NCBI GenBank assembly: GCA_046047755.1
Contig: JBJOHK010000117.1
Span: forward strand, 1-7,403
Origin: JALRLA01 sp046047755
Lineage (GTDB): Bacteria > Bacteroidota > Bacteroidia > NS11-12g > UBA955
Direction: 5' to 3'
DNA: 7,403 nucleotides
Part shown: in pieces, positions 6,886-7,403 of the stretch
How the letters are laid out: every line of letters begins with the position of its first letter
Numbering within the stretch: the stretch's first letter is position 1
Notes under the pieces: model-generated
Databases searched by the model: none
Told to the model about the DNA's origin: nothing
Seen by the model: only the letters and a program-made list of their open reading frames with translations
Program-made: the position numbers and the translations under genes

Positions 6886-7403
6886 CTATATCGCATCGTA
6901 CAGGCGTCTATACTGATTCACGACCGCTTCGAAGGCATAACGGGATTGAGCAAAAGCTCTAGCGGCATCAGACATCTGTTGACGCTGTTCCGCATTTTGC
7001 CCCATAAAAGCCTGAGCCGCATTCAGTAATGCGATCTGATCACCGGGCTGAACTACCCAACCGGTTTGTTCATGTTGAATCATTTCCGGAATGCCCCCTA
7101 CGCCAAAAGCCAAAACCGGAGTTCCACAACTCAGGGCCTCCATAACGGTAGTGGGCAAATTGTCGTTGCGCGTGGGAGTGACATACAAATCAGCCGCCCT
7201 ATATACGGATACCAGATCATCGGCTTCGCTTACAAAACCCGCCTCAACAAAGGGTCCCTTCAAGCCCAAATCTCCTACTCGATTCTGCCCTACCAATAGA
7301 GCCTGAACCTTTTGGCCTTGCTCTATCAAGTCATTGAACAGCTGAACAAATTCAGGAAAGCCTTTATAGGGATTGGCCAGATTGGCCGATGAAAACAAGA
7401 GTA
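6886..7403 (-). CDS. GT4-family glycosyltransferase, C-terminal part (5' truncated by window)
   Basis: The frame is open to the window edge on the minus strand and ends in TAG at 6886-6888, giving 171 visible residues, about half of a usual 350-400 residue GT-B enzyme. The visible part is the C-terminal Rossmann domain that binds the nucleotide-sugar donor. It begins LLFSSANLANPYKGFPEFVQ, with the lysine-glycine of the typical donor-site loop. It continues to YRAADLYVTPTRNDNLPTTV, then MEALSCGTPVLAFGVGGIPE. The family's E-x7-E motif appears as D-x7-E (DNLPTTVME), a variant I know from WcaC-like and similar surface-polysaccharide transferases. The TTG at 7398 is an internal leucine codon, not a start. 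Sugar donor, acceptor and pathway cannot be told from this half. It converges on ftsZ and is transcribed separately, so a division role is not implied. Confidence 0.9.
   Translation of the reverse strand, partial: LLFSSANLANPYKGFPEFVQLFNDLIEQGQKVQALLVGQNRVGDLGLKGPFVEAGFVSEADDLVSVYRAADLYVTPTRNDNLPTTVMEALSCGTPVLAFGVGGIPEMIQHEQTGWVVQPGDQIALLNAAQAFMGQNAEQRQQMSDAARAFAQSRYAFEAVVNQYRRLYDAI

Noticed and set aside
6775..7029. 84-codon plus-strand frame after ftsZ
   Set aside because: It begins at the terminator and continues antisense through the glycosyltransferase; no domain and no start context support it.

Overview
The window carries the 3' half of a division and cell wall (dcw) gene cluster, read left to right: the end of ftsW, then murG joined in frame to murC, ftsQ, ftsA and ftsZ. 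A strong rho-independent terminator closes the cluster. Beyond it lies the C-terminal half of an unrelated glycosyltransferase gene on the opposite strand, converging on ftsZ. About 98% of the window is coding. The only gap over 100 bases is the 128-base stretch between ftsZ and the glycosyltransferase.

The gene order ftsW-murG-murC-ftsQ-ftsA-ftsZ, without murB or ddl, fits the phylum Bacteroidota. So do the MurG segment with the DDHQTQNA motif, the short FtsQ, the absence of Shine-Dalgarno sequences before ftsA and ftsZ, and an FtsZ that runs past its conserved tail peptide to end in LHDNVD. Base composition looks close to balanced. I do not place it below phylum with confidence; an affinity to the Flavobacteriia side is a guess.

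The products act together. FtsW polymerises lipid II into septal glycan. MurC adds L-Ala to UDP-MurNAc, the first ligase step of the cytoplasmic pathway, and MurG adds GlcNAc to lipid I to make lipid II, the last cytoplasmic step. FtsQ is a membrane scaffold of the divisome. FtsA anchors FtsZ filaments to the membrane, and FtsZ forms the Z ring. Genes overlap or lie within 13 bases of each other, so co-transcription and translational coupling are likely.

The most notable feature is that murG and murC form one open reading frame of 831 codons, with both enzymes apparently complete and only a very short linker between them. This would be a bifunctional MurG-MurC protein joining two non-consecutive pathway steps. 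The rest is a conventional dcw cluster; I found no mobile element, CRISPR array, RNA gene or defence system.
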